Under the pieces are notes generated by a model that worked only from the letters and a program-made list of their open reading frames with translations, was not told where the DNA came from and did no database searches. A DNA stretch of 64,000 nt, taken from the NCBI GenBank assembly GCA_938083445.1, contig CALKCP010000005.1, forward strand, positions 21,074 through 85,073, written 5' to 3'. Both the position numbers and the translations under genes were made by a program. The DNA is from an uncultured Ulvibacter sp. (GTDB taxonomy: Bacteria; Bacteroidota; Bacteroidia; Flavobacteriales; Flavobacteriaceae). Position 1 is the first letter of the stretch. Each line of letters opens with the position of its first letter. Of the stretch, positions 27,625 through 36,772 are shown one piece after another.

Positions 27625-30027
27625 ATGATTACGAATACCGAATTAGAACAAAAAGGAAACCAGTTTCCATCCAATATAATCTCTTATAAAAAGAATGTTG
27701 ACACCCTGTGTTTTGACACGTCTAACGGCGTTACACTTCAGCTCACAGTGGTGCGCGACAGTGTTTTGAGGTTTCGATATACGACCACATCTAATTTCGA
27801 TGAAGATTTCTCCTATGCCATTACAAAATATGCAAGTACAGGATACAACCATCTAGAAATAACAGAAGATGAAGAGGCGTATATCGTTACAACTCAGAAG
27901 CTAATTTGTAGGATAAATAAAGAGAATCTCAAGGTGTCGCTCTTTGATGCTTTGGATAACACACTTATCAGTCAGGATGAGCTCGGTTTTCATTGGGAGG
28001 AAAGTTTTCAGTATGGTACCGATATCGTTAAAATGTCGAAGGTATCCCAGGATGGGGAAAGCTATTTTGGATTGGGAGATAAACCAGGGAGCTTAAACCT
28101 AAAGGGAAAGCGCTATGAAAATTGGGTAACCGATTCATATGCCTACGGAAAAGATTCAGACCCGATATACAAAGCAATACCATTTTATAGCGGCTTGCAT
28201 CACGGTAAAGCCTATGGAATATTCTTTGATAACACATTTCGCGCCTTTTTTGACTTTGCACAGGAGCGAAAAAAAGTAACTAGTTTTTGGGCTCAGGGAG
28301 GTGAAATGAACTATTATTTTGTGTACGGCCCAGAAATGAATGATGTGGTCGCTAATTATACCGATTTAACAGGAAAACCGCATCAAATGCCGGCACTTTG
28401 GACCTTGGGCTATCATCAGTGTAAATGGAGTTATTATCCTGAATCTAAAGTAACAGCGGTTGCAGCAAAGTTTCGAGAACTTCAAATTCCCTGTGATGCG
28501 ATATACTTAGACATCGATTATATGGAAGGTTTTCGTTGTTTTACTTGGAATAAGGAATATTTTCCAGATCCGAAACGCATGGTGAAAGAGTTGATGGATG
28601 ATGGTTTTAAAACCATTGTAATCATAGACCCAGGAATTAAGGTTGATAAAGATTATTCAGTATTTCAAGAAGGCTTGGAGAATGATTACTTCTGTAAGCG
28701 GGCCGATGGTCCTTATATGAAGGGTAAAGTTTGGCCCGGGGAGTGTTACTTCCCAGACTTCACCAATCCAAAGGTCCGTGACTGGTGGTCGGGACTTTTT
28801 AAAGAACTAATAGAAGATATTGGGGTAAAAGGTGTTTGGAATGATATGAATGAACCTGCCGTGATGGAGGTGCCTAACAAGACTTTCCCGAACGATGTGC
28901 GTCATGATTATGACGGCAACCCTTGCAGTCACAGAAAAGCGCATAATATTTATGGTATGCAAATGGCTCGCGCAACATATCAGGGTCTGAAAAAATTTGG
29001 ATATCCAAAACGACCCTTTGTGATTACCCGATCTGCTTATGCAGGAACACAACGCTATACATCAACATGGACTGGGGATAATGTTGCCACTTGGGAGCAT
29101 TTGTGGATTGCAAATGTACAAGCGCAGCGTATGGCTATGTCTGGGTTTTCTTTTGTTGGGAGTGATATTGGTGGTTTTGCTGGTCAACCGAATGGAGAAT
29201 TATACGCAAGGTGGATTCAATTAGGCGTATTTCATCCGTTCTGTAGAACACATTCTTCCGGAGACCACGGCGAGCAAGAGCCTTGGACCTTTGGGGATGA
29301 AATTACAGGAATTGTCAAGAAGTATATCGAATTGCGCTATCAGTTATTGCCTTATTTGTATACAGCCTTTTGGCACCATATAAAAGACGGGACACCTATA
29401 TTAAAATCTTTGGTACTGTACGACCAGTCTGACGTTCAAACGCATCATCGAAATGACGAATTTATTTACGGTGATAAATTATTGATTTGCCCAATTTTAG
29501 AGGCAAACTCGAAAGGAAGAAGGCTGTACCTTCCAAAGGGAATTTGGTTTAATTACTGGGACAATAAGCCAAGTGATGGAGGAAAAGAAATCTGGATAGA
29601 TGCAGATCTAGAAACATTGCCAATATTTGTAAAAGAAGGTGCTATTATTCCTAAATATCCGATACAGCAATATGTTGGAGAGAAGAAGTTTAATGAGATT
29701 ACATTAGATGTGTATTACAAAAAAGGGAAAGAGTCTTCCACATTGTTTGACGATGCGCATGACGGCTATGATTATACAAAAGGGCGCTTTAGTTTAAGAA
29801 CGTTGAAATTAACTGGTAAAAAAGACGCCTTGATTATTCAGCAACATAAATCTGGAAAGTTTGATGCTCCCTATAAAAAATTCAAATTAAATTTGATAGG
29901 ACTGCCTTTTAAAATTGCTACTATTCAAATTGATAATGAGGAGATTAAATTTGAAGATTTTGACATCAATGAGAATAATATGCTGCTAGTAGATAAGGAG
30001 TTTACAGTGATACACCTGCGGGCATAA
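27625..30027 (+). CDS. Glycoside hydrolase family 31 alpha-glucosidase
   Basis: An 800-residue GH31 enzyme without a signal peptide, hence probably cytoplasmic. The N-terminal beta domain contains YFGLGDKPGSLNLKGKRYENW. The barrel has IYLDIDYMEGFRCFTWN, the nucleophile Asp in GVWNDMNEPAVM near residue 410, and the acid/base Asp in TSTWTGDNVATWEH. HPFCRTHSSGDHGEQEPW and a C-terminal beta domain with a DUF5110-like end follow. It should release glucose from alpha-1,4-linked ends. It is 137 bases after glgB on the same strand, suggesting it mobilises the stored glucan or imported maltodextrin; that role is inference. Confidence 0.93.
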   Translation: MITNTELEQKGNQFPSNIISYKKNVDTLCFDTSNGVTLQLTVVRDSVLRFRYTTTSNFDEDFSYAITKYASTGYNHLEITEDEEAYIVTTQKLICRINKENLKVSLFDALDNTLISQDELGFHWEESFQYGTDIVKMSKVSQDGESYFGLGDKPGSLNLKGKRYENWVTDSYAYGKDSDPIYKAIPFYSGLHHGKAYGIFFDNTFRAFFDFAQERKKVTSFWAQGGEMNYYFVYGPEMNDVVANYTDLTGKPHQMPALWTLGYHQCKWSYYPESKVTAVAAKFRELQIPCDAIYLDIDYMEGFRCFTWNKEYFPDPKRMVKELMDDGFKTIVIIDPGIKVDKDYSVFQEGLENDYFCKRADGPYMKGKVWPGECYFPDFTNPKVRDWWSGLFKELIEDIGVKGVWNDMNEPAVMEVPNKTFPNDVRHDYDGNPCSHRKAHNIYGMQMARATYQGLKKFGYPKRPFVITRSAYAGTQRYTSTWTGDNVATWEHLWIANVQAQRMAMSGFSFVGSDIGGFAGQPNGELYARWIQLGVFHPFCRTHSSGDHGEQEPWTFGDEITGIVKKYIELRYQLLPYLYTAFWHHIKDGTPILKSLVLYDQSDVQTHHRNDEFIYGDKLLICPILEANSKGRRLYLPKGIWFNYWDNKPSDGGKEIWIDADLETLPIFVKEGAIIPKYPIQQYVGEKKFNEITLDVYYKKGKESSTLFDDAHDGYDYTKGRFSLRTLKLTGKKDALIIQQHKSGKFDAPYKKFKLNLIGLPFKIATIQIDNEEIKFEDFDINENNMLLVDKEFTVIHLRA

Positions 30028-30039
30028 AAGAATATAGAA

Positions 30040-30111
30040 AAGCCCGAAGTATTAATTCTCACAAAAATAGGTAGCTGAATTCGAAATTATAAAAACGACT
30101 TCTTCGGGCTT
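30040..30111 (+). terminator. Hairpin at the end of the glycogen operon
   Basis: AAGCCCGAAG at 30040-30049 pairs perfectly with CTTCGGGCTT at 30102-30111, followed by TATTTATTTA. The 52-base loop contains a minor AATTC/GAATT pairing, so the structure is larger than a classical terminator. Confidence 0.6.
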
Positions 30112-30345
30112 ATTTATTTAGGTCAAAGTTTGTTGATTTTGAAACCGACTGCAAACAGAATATGCAGTGATTCAAGAATTACGACACGTACTTTTAAGAA
30201 TTTAGTTGAACTATCATCCCAAAAAACGATCTAGATCTGCCTCGATAGGATTTGAATGCATCGTTGTATTTAACAAATTTGCTGTTTAGGAACAGTTCCC
30301 CGTATCTCAGTCGCATTTAGTTAGGGTAAATTGAAATATAATTGA

Positions 30346-30353
30346 TAATTTTG
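30346..30353 (+). promoter_or_regulatory. Candidate -7 element TAATTTTG of alaS
   Basis: Fits TAnnTTTG; the nearest upstream TTG is only 12 bases away, so the -33 part is unsupported. Confidence 0.35.
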
Positions 30354-30404
30354 GTGTGGCTTTAAGAAGTCCATTGAGGATAGACGTTATATTAAAAAAA
30401 CTGA

Positions 30405-33011
30405 ATGAAACCATTAACTAGTAGCGAAATTCGAGAGCTATTTCTAGATTTTTTTAGAAAGAACAATCACAGATTAATTGAAGGCTCTTCAATTATACCA
30501 AAAAATGACCCTTCATTATTATATATAAACAGTGGGATGGCTCCTTTAAAACCCTACTTTTTAGGCTTAGAAACGCCACCTAGCAAACAGTTGGTAAACG
30601 TACAGCCTTGTATAAGAACAAATGATATAGAAGAAATAGGAGACCGTCATCATTTGACGTTTTTTGAAATGATGGGAAGTTGGTCCATCGGTGACTATTA
30701 TAAAGAAAGAGCCATTCAGCTCGCCTTTGACTTGCTCGTTGGGCATTTTAAATTTGATAAAGAGAAATTATATGTCACGGTTTACAAAGGAGACCCAGAC
30801 TTAGGTATTGCAGCCGATGAGGAGTCCATTCAGTTTTGGAAGAACGTAGGTGTTGCCGATGACCACATCATAGCACTCGGTGCAGATAACTTTTGGGGTC
30901 CAGCTGGTGATACAGGGCCATGTGGTCCTTGCACAGAGGTTTTTTACGATACCGGTGATGCATTTGGTCCAAAATATACGCCAGGCGGACATTTTGATGA
31001 TACCAACCGATATATTGAAATTTGGAATGCGGGTGTTTTTATGGAATTGGATAAAACCAAAGAAGGCACATTTAATGCGCTTCCAATGAAAAGTGTGGAT
31101 ACAGGATCTGGTATTGAGAGAATGTATCTGGCATTAAATGGAATTGATAGCCTCTATGAAGTGGATACCATAAAGCCAGTATATGACAAAATCAAAGATT
31201 TATATTCTTCCGAACAACTTAATGAAAAGGATTACAGAACACTAACAGATCATATGCGTACTGCGACGATGATTCTTTCCGATGGGGTTTTGCCATCTCG
31301 TGATGGTAGAGGATACATACCAAGACGATTGATAAGAAAGTCTATGGCACTGGTTATGCGTGCAGGAAAACGGCTAGATTCGCTTTGCGAGGTTGCAAAA
31401 GAAGTAATGCAACAGTTGTCTCATAATTATCCCAATCTAGTAGAGAAGGGGAGCGCTATTATTGCGGCCATACATGATGAAATACAAGCCTTCACACCAA
31501 TACTTGAGGAAGGGCTTGAGCTGTTAGACCAAAAATTAAAGAGTCTTCAGGGAAAAGAACTAGATGGTGCGTTTATTTTTAACTTGGTTACGACTCATGG
31601 GGTGCCATTAGAAAATATCTCAGACCACGTAAAGGAAAGAGGTTTTAACTTTGACGAAGATGCTTATTGGGAACATTTTAGAATTCATCAAGGCGTTTCA
31701 AGAGGTAAAAAGAAACAGCATTTTGGAGACATACTTTCCGATTTAAATGTTCAGGAAACAGTATTTTTAGGATATCGCGAAACGGAAACGACAGCGACTA
31801 TTACACATCTTATAAAAGAGAATGAATCTGTTTCTAGTGTTACAAAAGGAGACGTTTTTCAAATCATTGTTAACCAAACTCCATTCTATGGAGAATCTGG
31901 CGGGCAAGTGGGTGATGTTGGTGCAGCGGTAACTGATTCAGGAAAAGGAAGCATTACCGACACACAAAAGGCCAATGCCATAGTGGCTCATTTTTGTGAG
32001 CTAACTCAAGGAGACATGAAGGTAGGTCAAACGATTCAGTTGAATATTGACACAAGCCGTCGAGATATGATTAAAAGAAATCATACGGCTACGCATTTGC
32101 TTCATAGTAGTTTGAGAGAAGTTCTTGGCACTCATTTGGAACAGCGCGGTTCTTTAGTGAATGATGAAAAGCTTCGGTTGGATTTTTCACATTCAAAAAA
32201 GATTACGGATGATGAAATTATTCAAATTGAAGAAAAAGTAAATAATTGGATTAGAAACAATTACCAAGCAGACATTCAACAAATGGATTACGATTCAGCT
32301 GTAAAAAATGGCGCCATGGCTTTGTTTAAAGAAAACTACGGTGACAAGGTTAGAGTGGTTGGCTTTGGGGATGTTTCCACAGAATTGTGTGGTGGGAATC
32401 ACGTTTCAGAAACAAACGACATTGGTATGTTTCTAATTACGAAGGAATCAAGCAGCAGCAAGGGAATTAGACGTATTGAGGGGATTACTTGGAAGAAGGC
32501 CTACGAACATATGGTTGCGACTAAGAAAATAGTAAAGGAAGCGTCCGAATTCCTTTCTACAAATCCGGAAGATTTACTTGAGTCAATTTCAAAACTAAAG
32601 AAGAAATCTTTAGACGTGAAAAAAACCAGTACATTTAACTCAGAAAAATCGGATGATTCGAAGATTGAAGAGACATTCATTTCACTTCCAAATAATAAAA
32701 AGCTTCTGGTCGGAAACTTAAATGAGGATAAAGGAGCTTTAAGAGGTGCTATTGAACAAAAACTAAAGAATAAAGAAGCCGATTTTGTGTTGATGATTTC
32801 TACAAATAATGATAAAATTCTCATTATGATAGGTGTAAGTGATCAAATGAAAGACCAGGCGCCTGCAGGAGCTTTAATTCAAGAATCTTTAAAGCCATTT
32901 GGCGGTCGAGGAGGAGGACATAATCATCTGGCTCAAGGAGGAATTCCGGATAAAAAAGACTTGGATGCTCTTGTCTCGTTGGCAACGACTTTGATTTCTG
33001 AGAAGTTATAG
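30405..33011 (+). CDS. alaS: Alanyl-tRNA synthetase, divergent type
   Basis: An 868-residue class II synthetase. The aminoacylation core contains INSGMAPLKPYFLG, CIRTNDIEEIGDRHHLTFFEMMGSW and AGDTGPCGPCTEV. The editing domain has HTATHLLH and the metal ligands CGGNH, and a DHHA1/C-Ala end reads GRGGGHNHLAQGGIPDK. It charges tRNA-Ala and hydrolyses mischarged Ser/Gly. The core differs from the usual flavobacterial form, in which the equivalent segments read like FTNAGMNQFKD. The SGMAPLKPYF and FEMMGSWSIGDY wording is closer to enzymes of other phyla. It may therefore be a second or horizontally acquired copy. All catalytic and editing motifs appear intact. Confidence 0.9.
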   Translation: MKPLTSSEIRELFLDFFRKNNHRLIEGSSIIPKNDPSLLYINSGMAPLKPYFLGLETPPSKQLVNVQPCIRTNDIEEIGDRHHLTFFEMMGSWSIGDYYKERAIQLAFDLLVGHFKFDKEKLYVTVYKGDPDLGIAADEESIQFWKNVGVADDHIIALGADNFWGPAGDTGPCGPCTEVFYDTGDAFGPKYTPGGHFDDTNRYIEIWNAGVFMELDKTKEGTFNALPMKSVDTGSGIERMYLALNGIDSLYEVDTIKPVYDKIKDLYSSEQLNEKDYRTLTDHMRTATMILSDGVLPSRDGRGYIPRRLIRKSMALVMRAGKRLDSLCEVAKEVMQQLSHNYPNLVEKGSAIIAAIHDEIQAFTPILEEGLELLDQKLKSLQGKELDGAFIFNLVTTHGVPLENISDHVKERGFNFDEDAYWEHFRIHQGVSRGKKKQHFGDILSDLNVQETVFLGYRETETTATITHLIKENESVSSVTKGDVFQIIVNQTPFYGESGGQVGDVGAAVTDSGKGSITDTQKANAIVAHFCELTQGDMKVGQTIQLNIDTSRRDMIKRNHTATHLLHSSLREVLGTHLEQRGSLVNDEKLRLDFSHSKKITDDEIIQIEEKVNNWIRNNYQADIQQMDYDSAVKNGAMALFKENYGDKVRVVGFGDVSTELCGGNHVSETNDIGMFLITKESSSSKGIRRIEGITWKKAYEHMVATKKIVKEASEFLSTNPEDLLESISKLKKKSLDVKKTSTFNSEKSDDSKIEETFISLPNNKKLLVGNLNEDKGALRGAIEQKLKNKEADFVLMISTNNDKILIMIGVSDQMKDQAPAGALIQESLKPFGGRGGGHNHLAQGGIPDKKDLDALVSLATTLISEKL

Positions 33012-33091
33012 ATCAAATGAACGATCCTTATTTTTACAAAGGATGTTGTTGTTGTTTGAAAAGTTTTATAAATAGATAATGTAACCTTCGT

Positions 33092-33628
33092 ATGAAAACT
33101 TTAGCAATGCTACTATTGATAAGTATACTTTCTCAAGATAACGCTCTTAGCATTTTTGATGCCAAGCAAGAAGGGGGTTGTTCGGTTTGGTATGTTGTTG
33201 ATGACGGAGTAATGGGTGGTCTATCTAGAGGTAGGCTAACCAATAGTGATGACGGAAACTGCCTCTTCAGTGGCTACGTAACTACCGATAACAATGGTGG
33301 TTTTTCATCCATTCGATATTCTTTTGATAAAAAAACTGTTTCCGAATACAAACAGATTGTATTCAAAATAAAAGGGGATGGTAAAGTGTATCAGTTTAGA
33401 ATAAAAGACAATTCGCGTGAACGATATTCATACATATCTAGTTTTGAAACATCGGGAGATTGGGAAACGGTTAAAATCCCTTTGAATGCTTTTTACCCCA
33501 GTTTTAGGGGTTATAGACTAGACATACCGAACTTTTCAGGCAATTACATGGAAGAGGTTGCTATTTTGATTGGCAATAAAGTCAAAGAATCTTTTGCATT
33601 GGAGATTGAGAAAATATACTTAGAGTAA
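33092..33628 (+). CDS. CIA30-family (NDUFAF1-like) secreted protein
   Basis: A 178-residue protein with an N-terminal signal-like hydrophobic stretch (MKTLAMLLLISILSQDNALS) followed by a CIA30 beta-sandwich. WYVVDDGVMGGLSRGRL is the characteristic start, with DNNGGFSSIRYSF, KGDGKVYQFRIKDN and the closing FALEIEKIYLE. The eukaryotic relative helps assemble respiratory complex I, but bacterial members behave like galactose-binding-fold modules of unknown role. It lies 80 bases after alaS and 112 before msrA on the same strand. Confidence 0.85.
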   Translation: MKTLAMLLLISILSQDNALSIFDAKQEGGCSVWYVVDDGVMGGLSRGRLTNSDDGNCLFSGYVTTDNNGGFSSIRYSFDKKTVSEYKQIVFKIKGDGKVYQFRIKDNSRERYSYISSFETSGDWETVKIPLNAFYPSFRGYRLDIPNFSGNYMEEVAILIGNKVKESFALEIEKIYLE

Positions 33629-33740
33629 TAGCATATCTAAAAATGAAAGCTCGCTCCAATTTATACGGGGTTCTTTGTTTGTGTTATCACGATTCACTGT
33701 TCATAAAACATATTAATAAATTCTATTTAATTACAAACGA

Positions 33741-34229
33741 ATGATTACTAAAAAAGCATATGTCGCTGGAGGTTGTTTTTGGGGAATGGAAGCTCTTTTT
33801 CGAGTGCGGCCAGGTATTTTAGATACGGAGGTAGGCTACATAGGTGGCGTCAATGACAATCCAACCTATAGAAACCATCCGGGACATGCCGAAGGTATTG
33901 AAATTACATACAACCCAGATGAAACGTCATTTAAACATATTTTAGATTACTTCTTTAGAATACACAATCCAACCACCATAGATCGGCAGGGAAATGATAT
34001 CGGGTCAAGCTATCGCTCTGCAATATTTCTTCAGGATGAAGAAGAAAAAACCATCGTTCAAGATATTATCAAAATTGTCAATGATTCAGGAAGGTGGGAA
34101 GCAGAAGTTGCAACGACCTTAGAGCCTTATACTACTTTTTGGGCTGCAGAGCCCGAGCATCAAGACTATTTAGTAAAGAACCCGAATGGTTATACCTGTC
34201 ACTTTGAGAGGTTTGGTACTTTTGTTTAA
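33741..34229 (+). CDS. msrA: Peptide-methionine (S)-S-oxide reductase MsrA
   Basis: A 162-residue enzyme reducing methionine-S-sulfoxide. The catalytic motif GGCFWGME has the nucleophilic Cys at residue 12, followed by VGYIGG, the substrate-binding [11 protein letters not shown] and [22 protein letters not shown] completes the signature near the C-terminus. No signal peptide is present, so it is probably cytoplasmic. It is the partner activity of MsrB encoded about 15 kb upstream. Confidence 0.96.
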   Translation: MITKKAYVAGGCFWGMEALFRVRPGILDTEVGYIGGVNDNPTYRNHPGHAEGIEITYNPDETSFKHILDYFFRIHNPTTIDRQGNDIGSSYRSAIFLQDEEEKTIVQDIIKIVNDSGRWEAEVATTLEPYTTFWAAEPEHQDYLVKNPNGYTCHFERFGTFV

Positions 34230-34413
34230 TCCGCTTTTAACTAGTACAAAACGAAAGTAAGATGGAGACAACATCTTAAAAGATAGGTTTGTTGGATCAA
34301 GCATCAACCGTCATAGAAAATAAAATAGTTTTGGGGATAAAGAAATATGAAACCTAATGTGTTTATTAGTCATTGAAATTTTATAAATTTCACTTTTGAA
34401 AAATAACGAATAA

Positions 34414-36756
34414 ATGAAAAAGTACCTTTTAATAGTATTACTAATTGTTACGACTGTATCCTTGTCACAAACAAGAAAAAACGTGAATGTTGGGCTTCTT
34501 GTCGATTTTATTTCGGAAGACTCAAAAGACCTTTTTTCAAGGTTAAAAAATGAGGTAAAAGCTGTTGTTGGTGAAGATGCGACGATTCATTTTTCGGAAG
34601 CAAACCTATTAGTAAATGATTTTAATTTAGAAAGAGCTGCCGAGCATTACAATACGCTTTTAGCCAGTGATACGGATATCATTCTTGCTTTTGGACTTTT
34701 AAACAATGTTGTTATTTCCAAATTAAAGACATTTGAAAAGCCAACTATATTATTTGGGTCGGTGAATAAAGACTTTGGGCTTAGTGTGGAAGATAGGGAA
34801 ACACTCATGATTCCAAACTTCACCTATATTGTGCAATCCCAATCCTATAAAGAGGACTTAAATACATTACACGAATTAACAAGTTTTACAACTGTAGGTA
34901 TTGCCATAGAGGAAGACTTCGTTACTATTTTGCCCTTTAAGGAGTTATTTGACAGCGAAACTGAGGCGCTGGGCGTTGGCTTTAAGTTGATTCCTTACAG
35001 CACTGTTGATGACATTACAAATGCCATTAATAATGATATTGATGCCTTTTACTTGGCAAGTGGTTTTTTTCTGAATGACAATGACATTGCTGCAATAGCA
35101 TCTAAGTTAATCGATAAAAAAATACCATCCTTCACCAACACTACCATAGATGATGTTAAAAATGGTATGATGGCAACCAACAATGCTGAAGATAATTTAG
35201 AACAGTTTTTTAGACGTATTGCACTTACGGTAGAATCTTATGTAAATGGGCAAACCCTTACAAATTCAGAATTATTTCTTCAATTTGAAGATAAACTTAC
35301 ACTAAATAGAAACACAGCCGAGGCTGTTGGTGTAGCATTAAAATACAGTTTGGCAGGAACAACTAATTTTGTTGGCGATTTTACAGATGTCTTCTCCGAA
35401 AAAAAATACAACTTATTAGAGGTTATGACCACTGTAGTTGGCGAAAACCTCAATTTACAGGCAAGTCAAAAAGAAATCGCATTGAGTGAGCAGGATGTGA
35501 GAACATCTAAAAGCAATTACTTACCAAGTGTTACCGCATCTGCAAGTGGCACCTATGTAGATCCAAACGTTGCGCAGCTATCATTAGGGCAAGCACCAGA
35601 ATTTTCTACTAAAGGAACCGTTACATTAGACCAAACCTTATTTTCTGAAGCAGCGAATGCAAACATTAGCATTCAAAAAGAGCTATTAAAAGCACAGCAA
35701 GAGCGATACAACTCAGATCAATTGGATGCGATATTTGAAGTTTCGAACGTTTATTTCAATGCATTAATTCTGAAAGCGAACCTGCAAATTCAGAATCAGA
35801 ATCTAAATCTAACAAAGAAGAACTTACAAATAGCTAAACAAAACTATGAAGCTGGACAGTCTGGAAAGGCTGATGTTTTAAGATTCCGAAGTGAGGCGGC
35901 CCAAAACACACAATCACTAGTTGAAGCCGCCAACCTTTTAGAACAGACCTTCTTTTCCTTGAATCAATTACTCAACAATCCTATTGATTTTAAAATTGAT
36001 ATTGTTGAAGCGGAGTTAGGGGAGGGCATCTTTAAAAATTATAATTATCAACAGTTAAGGGATTTGATAGACGATCCTAAATCACGAAAACCATTTATTG
36101 ACTATTTGGTGATGATAGCGATAGAGAATGCACCAGAAATTAAGTCCTTAAATTATAATATAAGCGCAAATAAACGGAGCATAAAACTAAATAGTGGGGG
36201 ACGGTTTTTACCAACCTTAGCTTTGAGAGCGCAATACAATAATGAATTTAGTAGAAATGGCAAAGGCGTTGACTTTGCGATTGATGGTTACCCGTTAAAC
36301 GATTACTTTGTTGGGGCCAGTCTTTCAGTTCCAGTGTTTAATAGAACACAAACCAATATCAATAAGCAAATTGCGACCATACAAGAGGATCAGCTTATTC
36401 TTAATAAAGACAATGCAGTATTGAGTATCGAAGCGAATATTAATTCAGCCGTTCTCGATTTAATTAATCAGATAGCGAACATAGAAATTTCAAAAATATC
36501 AGAGACAACGGCAGGTGAAAGTCTTGAACTCACCCAAGCATCATACTCCAATGGTGCTGTGAATATTGTACAGTTGCTGGATGCGCAAAACAATTATTTG
36601 TCTTCACAACAAGCCAAAATAACGGCGGTATATAGCTACTTGTTGAGCTCGATTCAATTAGAACGACTCATCAGTTATTATTTCCTAATGCATACTTCAG
36701 AAGAAAACCAAGCATTTATGCAAGGGTTTAACGAGTATTTACAAAATAGAGATTAA
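34414..36756 (+). CDS. TolC-family outer membrane protein with N-terminal periplasmic-binding-protein-like domain
   Basis: A 780-residue protein with two parts. After a signal peptide (about 1-19), residues ~20-330 read like a type I periplasmic binding protein/ABC_sub_bind fold: VNVGLLVDFISEDSKDLF, DIILAFGLLNNVVISKL, PTILFGSV, DAFYLASGF and KIPSFTNTTIDDVKNGMMAT. Residues ~335-780 are a TolC/OEP subunit with the two repeats beginning LQASQKEIALSEQDV and APEIKSLNYNISANKRSI and the ending IVQLLDAQNNYLSSQQA. TolC subunits form the trimeric exit duct of efflux pumps. The extra domain would sit in the periplasm and could sense or bind a ligand; that role is inference. It is the first gene of an RND efflux operon. 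Confidence 0.85.
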   Translation: MKKYLLIVLLIVTTVSLSQTRKNVNVGLLVDFISEDSKDLFSRLKNEVKAVVGEDATIHFSEANLLVNDFNLERAAEHYNTLLASDTDIILAFGLLNNVVISKLKTFEKPTILFGSVNKDFGLSVEDRETLMIPNFTYIVQSQSYKEDLNTLHELTSFTTVGIAIEEDFVTILPFKELFDSETEALGVGFKLIPYSTVDDITNAINNDIDAFYLASGFFLNDNDIAAIASKLIDKKIPSFTNTTIDDVKNGMMATNNAEDNLEQFFRRIALTVESYVNGQTLTNSELFLQFEDKLTLNRNTAEAVGVALKYSLAGTTNFVGDFTDVFSEKKYNLLEVMTTVVGENLNLQASQKEIALSEQDVRTSKSNYLPSVTASASGTYVDPNVAQLSLGQAPEFSTKGTVTLDQTLFSEAANANISIQKELLKAQQERYNSDQLDAIFEVSNVYFNALILKANLQIQNQNLNLTKKNLQIAKQNYEAGQSGKADVLRFRSEAAQNTQSLVEAANLLEQTFFSLNQLLNNPIDFKIDIVEAELGEGIFKNYNYQQLRDLIDDPKSRKPFIDYLVMIAIENAPEIKSLNYNISANKRSIKLNSGGRFLPTLALRAQYNNEFSRNGKGVDFAIDGYPLNDYFVGASLSVPVFNRTQTNINKQIATIQEDQLILNKDNAVLSIEANINSAVLDLINQIANIEISKISETTAGESLELTQASYSNGAVNIVQLLDAQNNYLSSQQAKITAVYSYLLSSIQLERLISYYFLMHTSEENQAFMQGFNEYLQNRD

Positions 36757-36772
36757 CATAACCATTTTTAAA

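Larger units (their letters stand above)
30028..30404. other. Intergenic region between the GH31 gene and alaS
   Basis: Holds the hairpin terminator of the glycogen operon near its left end and a candidate -7 element TAATTTTG (30346-30353) 51 bases before alaS. A small hairpin ACTGCA/TGCAGT lies near 30148-30170. I see no tRNA-like cloverleaf, T-box consensus or ORF. Confidence 0.5.
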
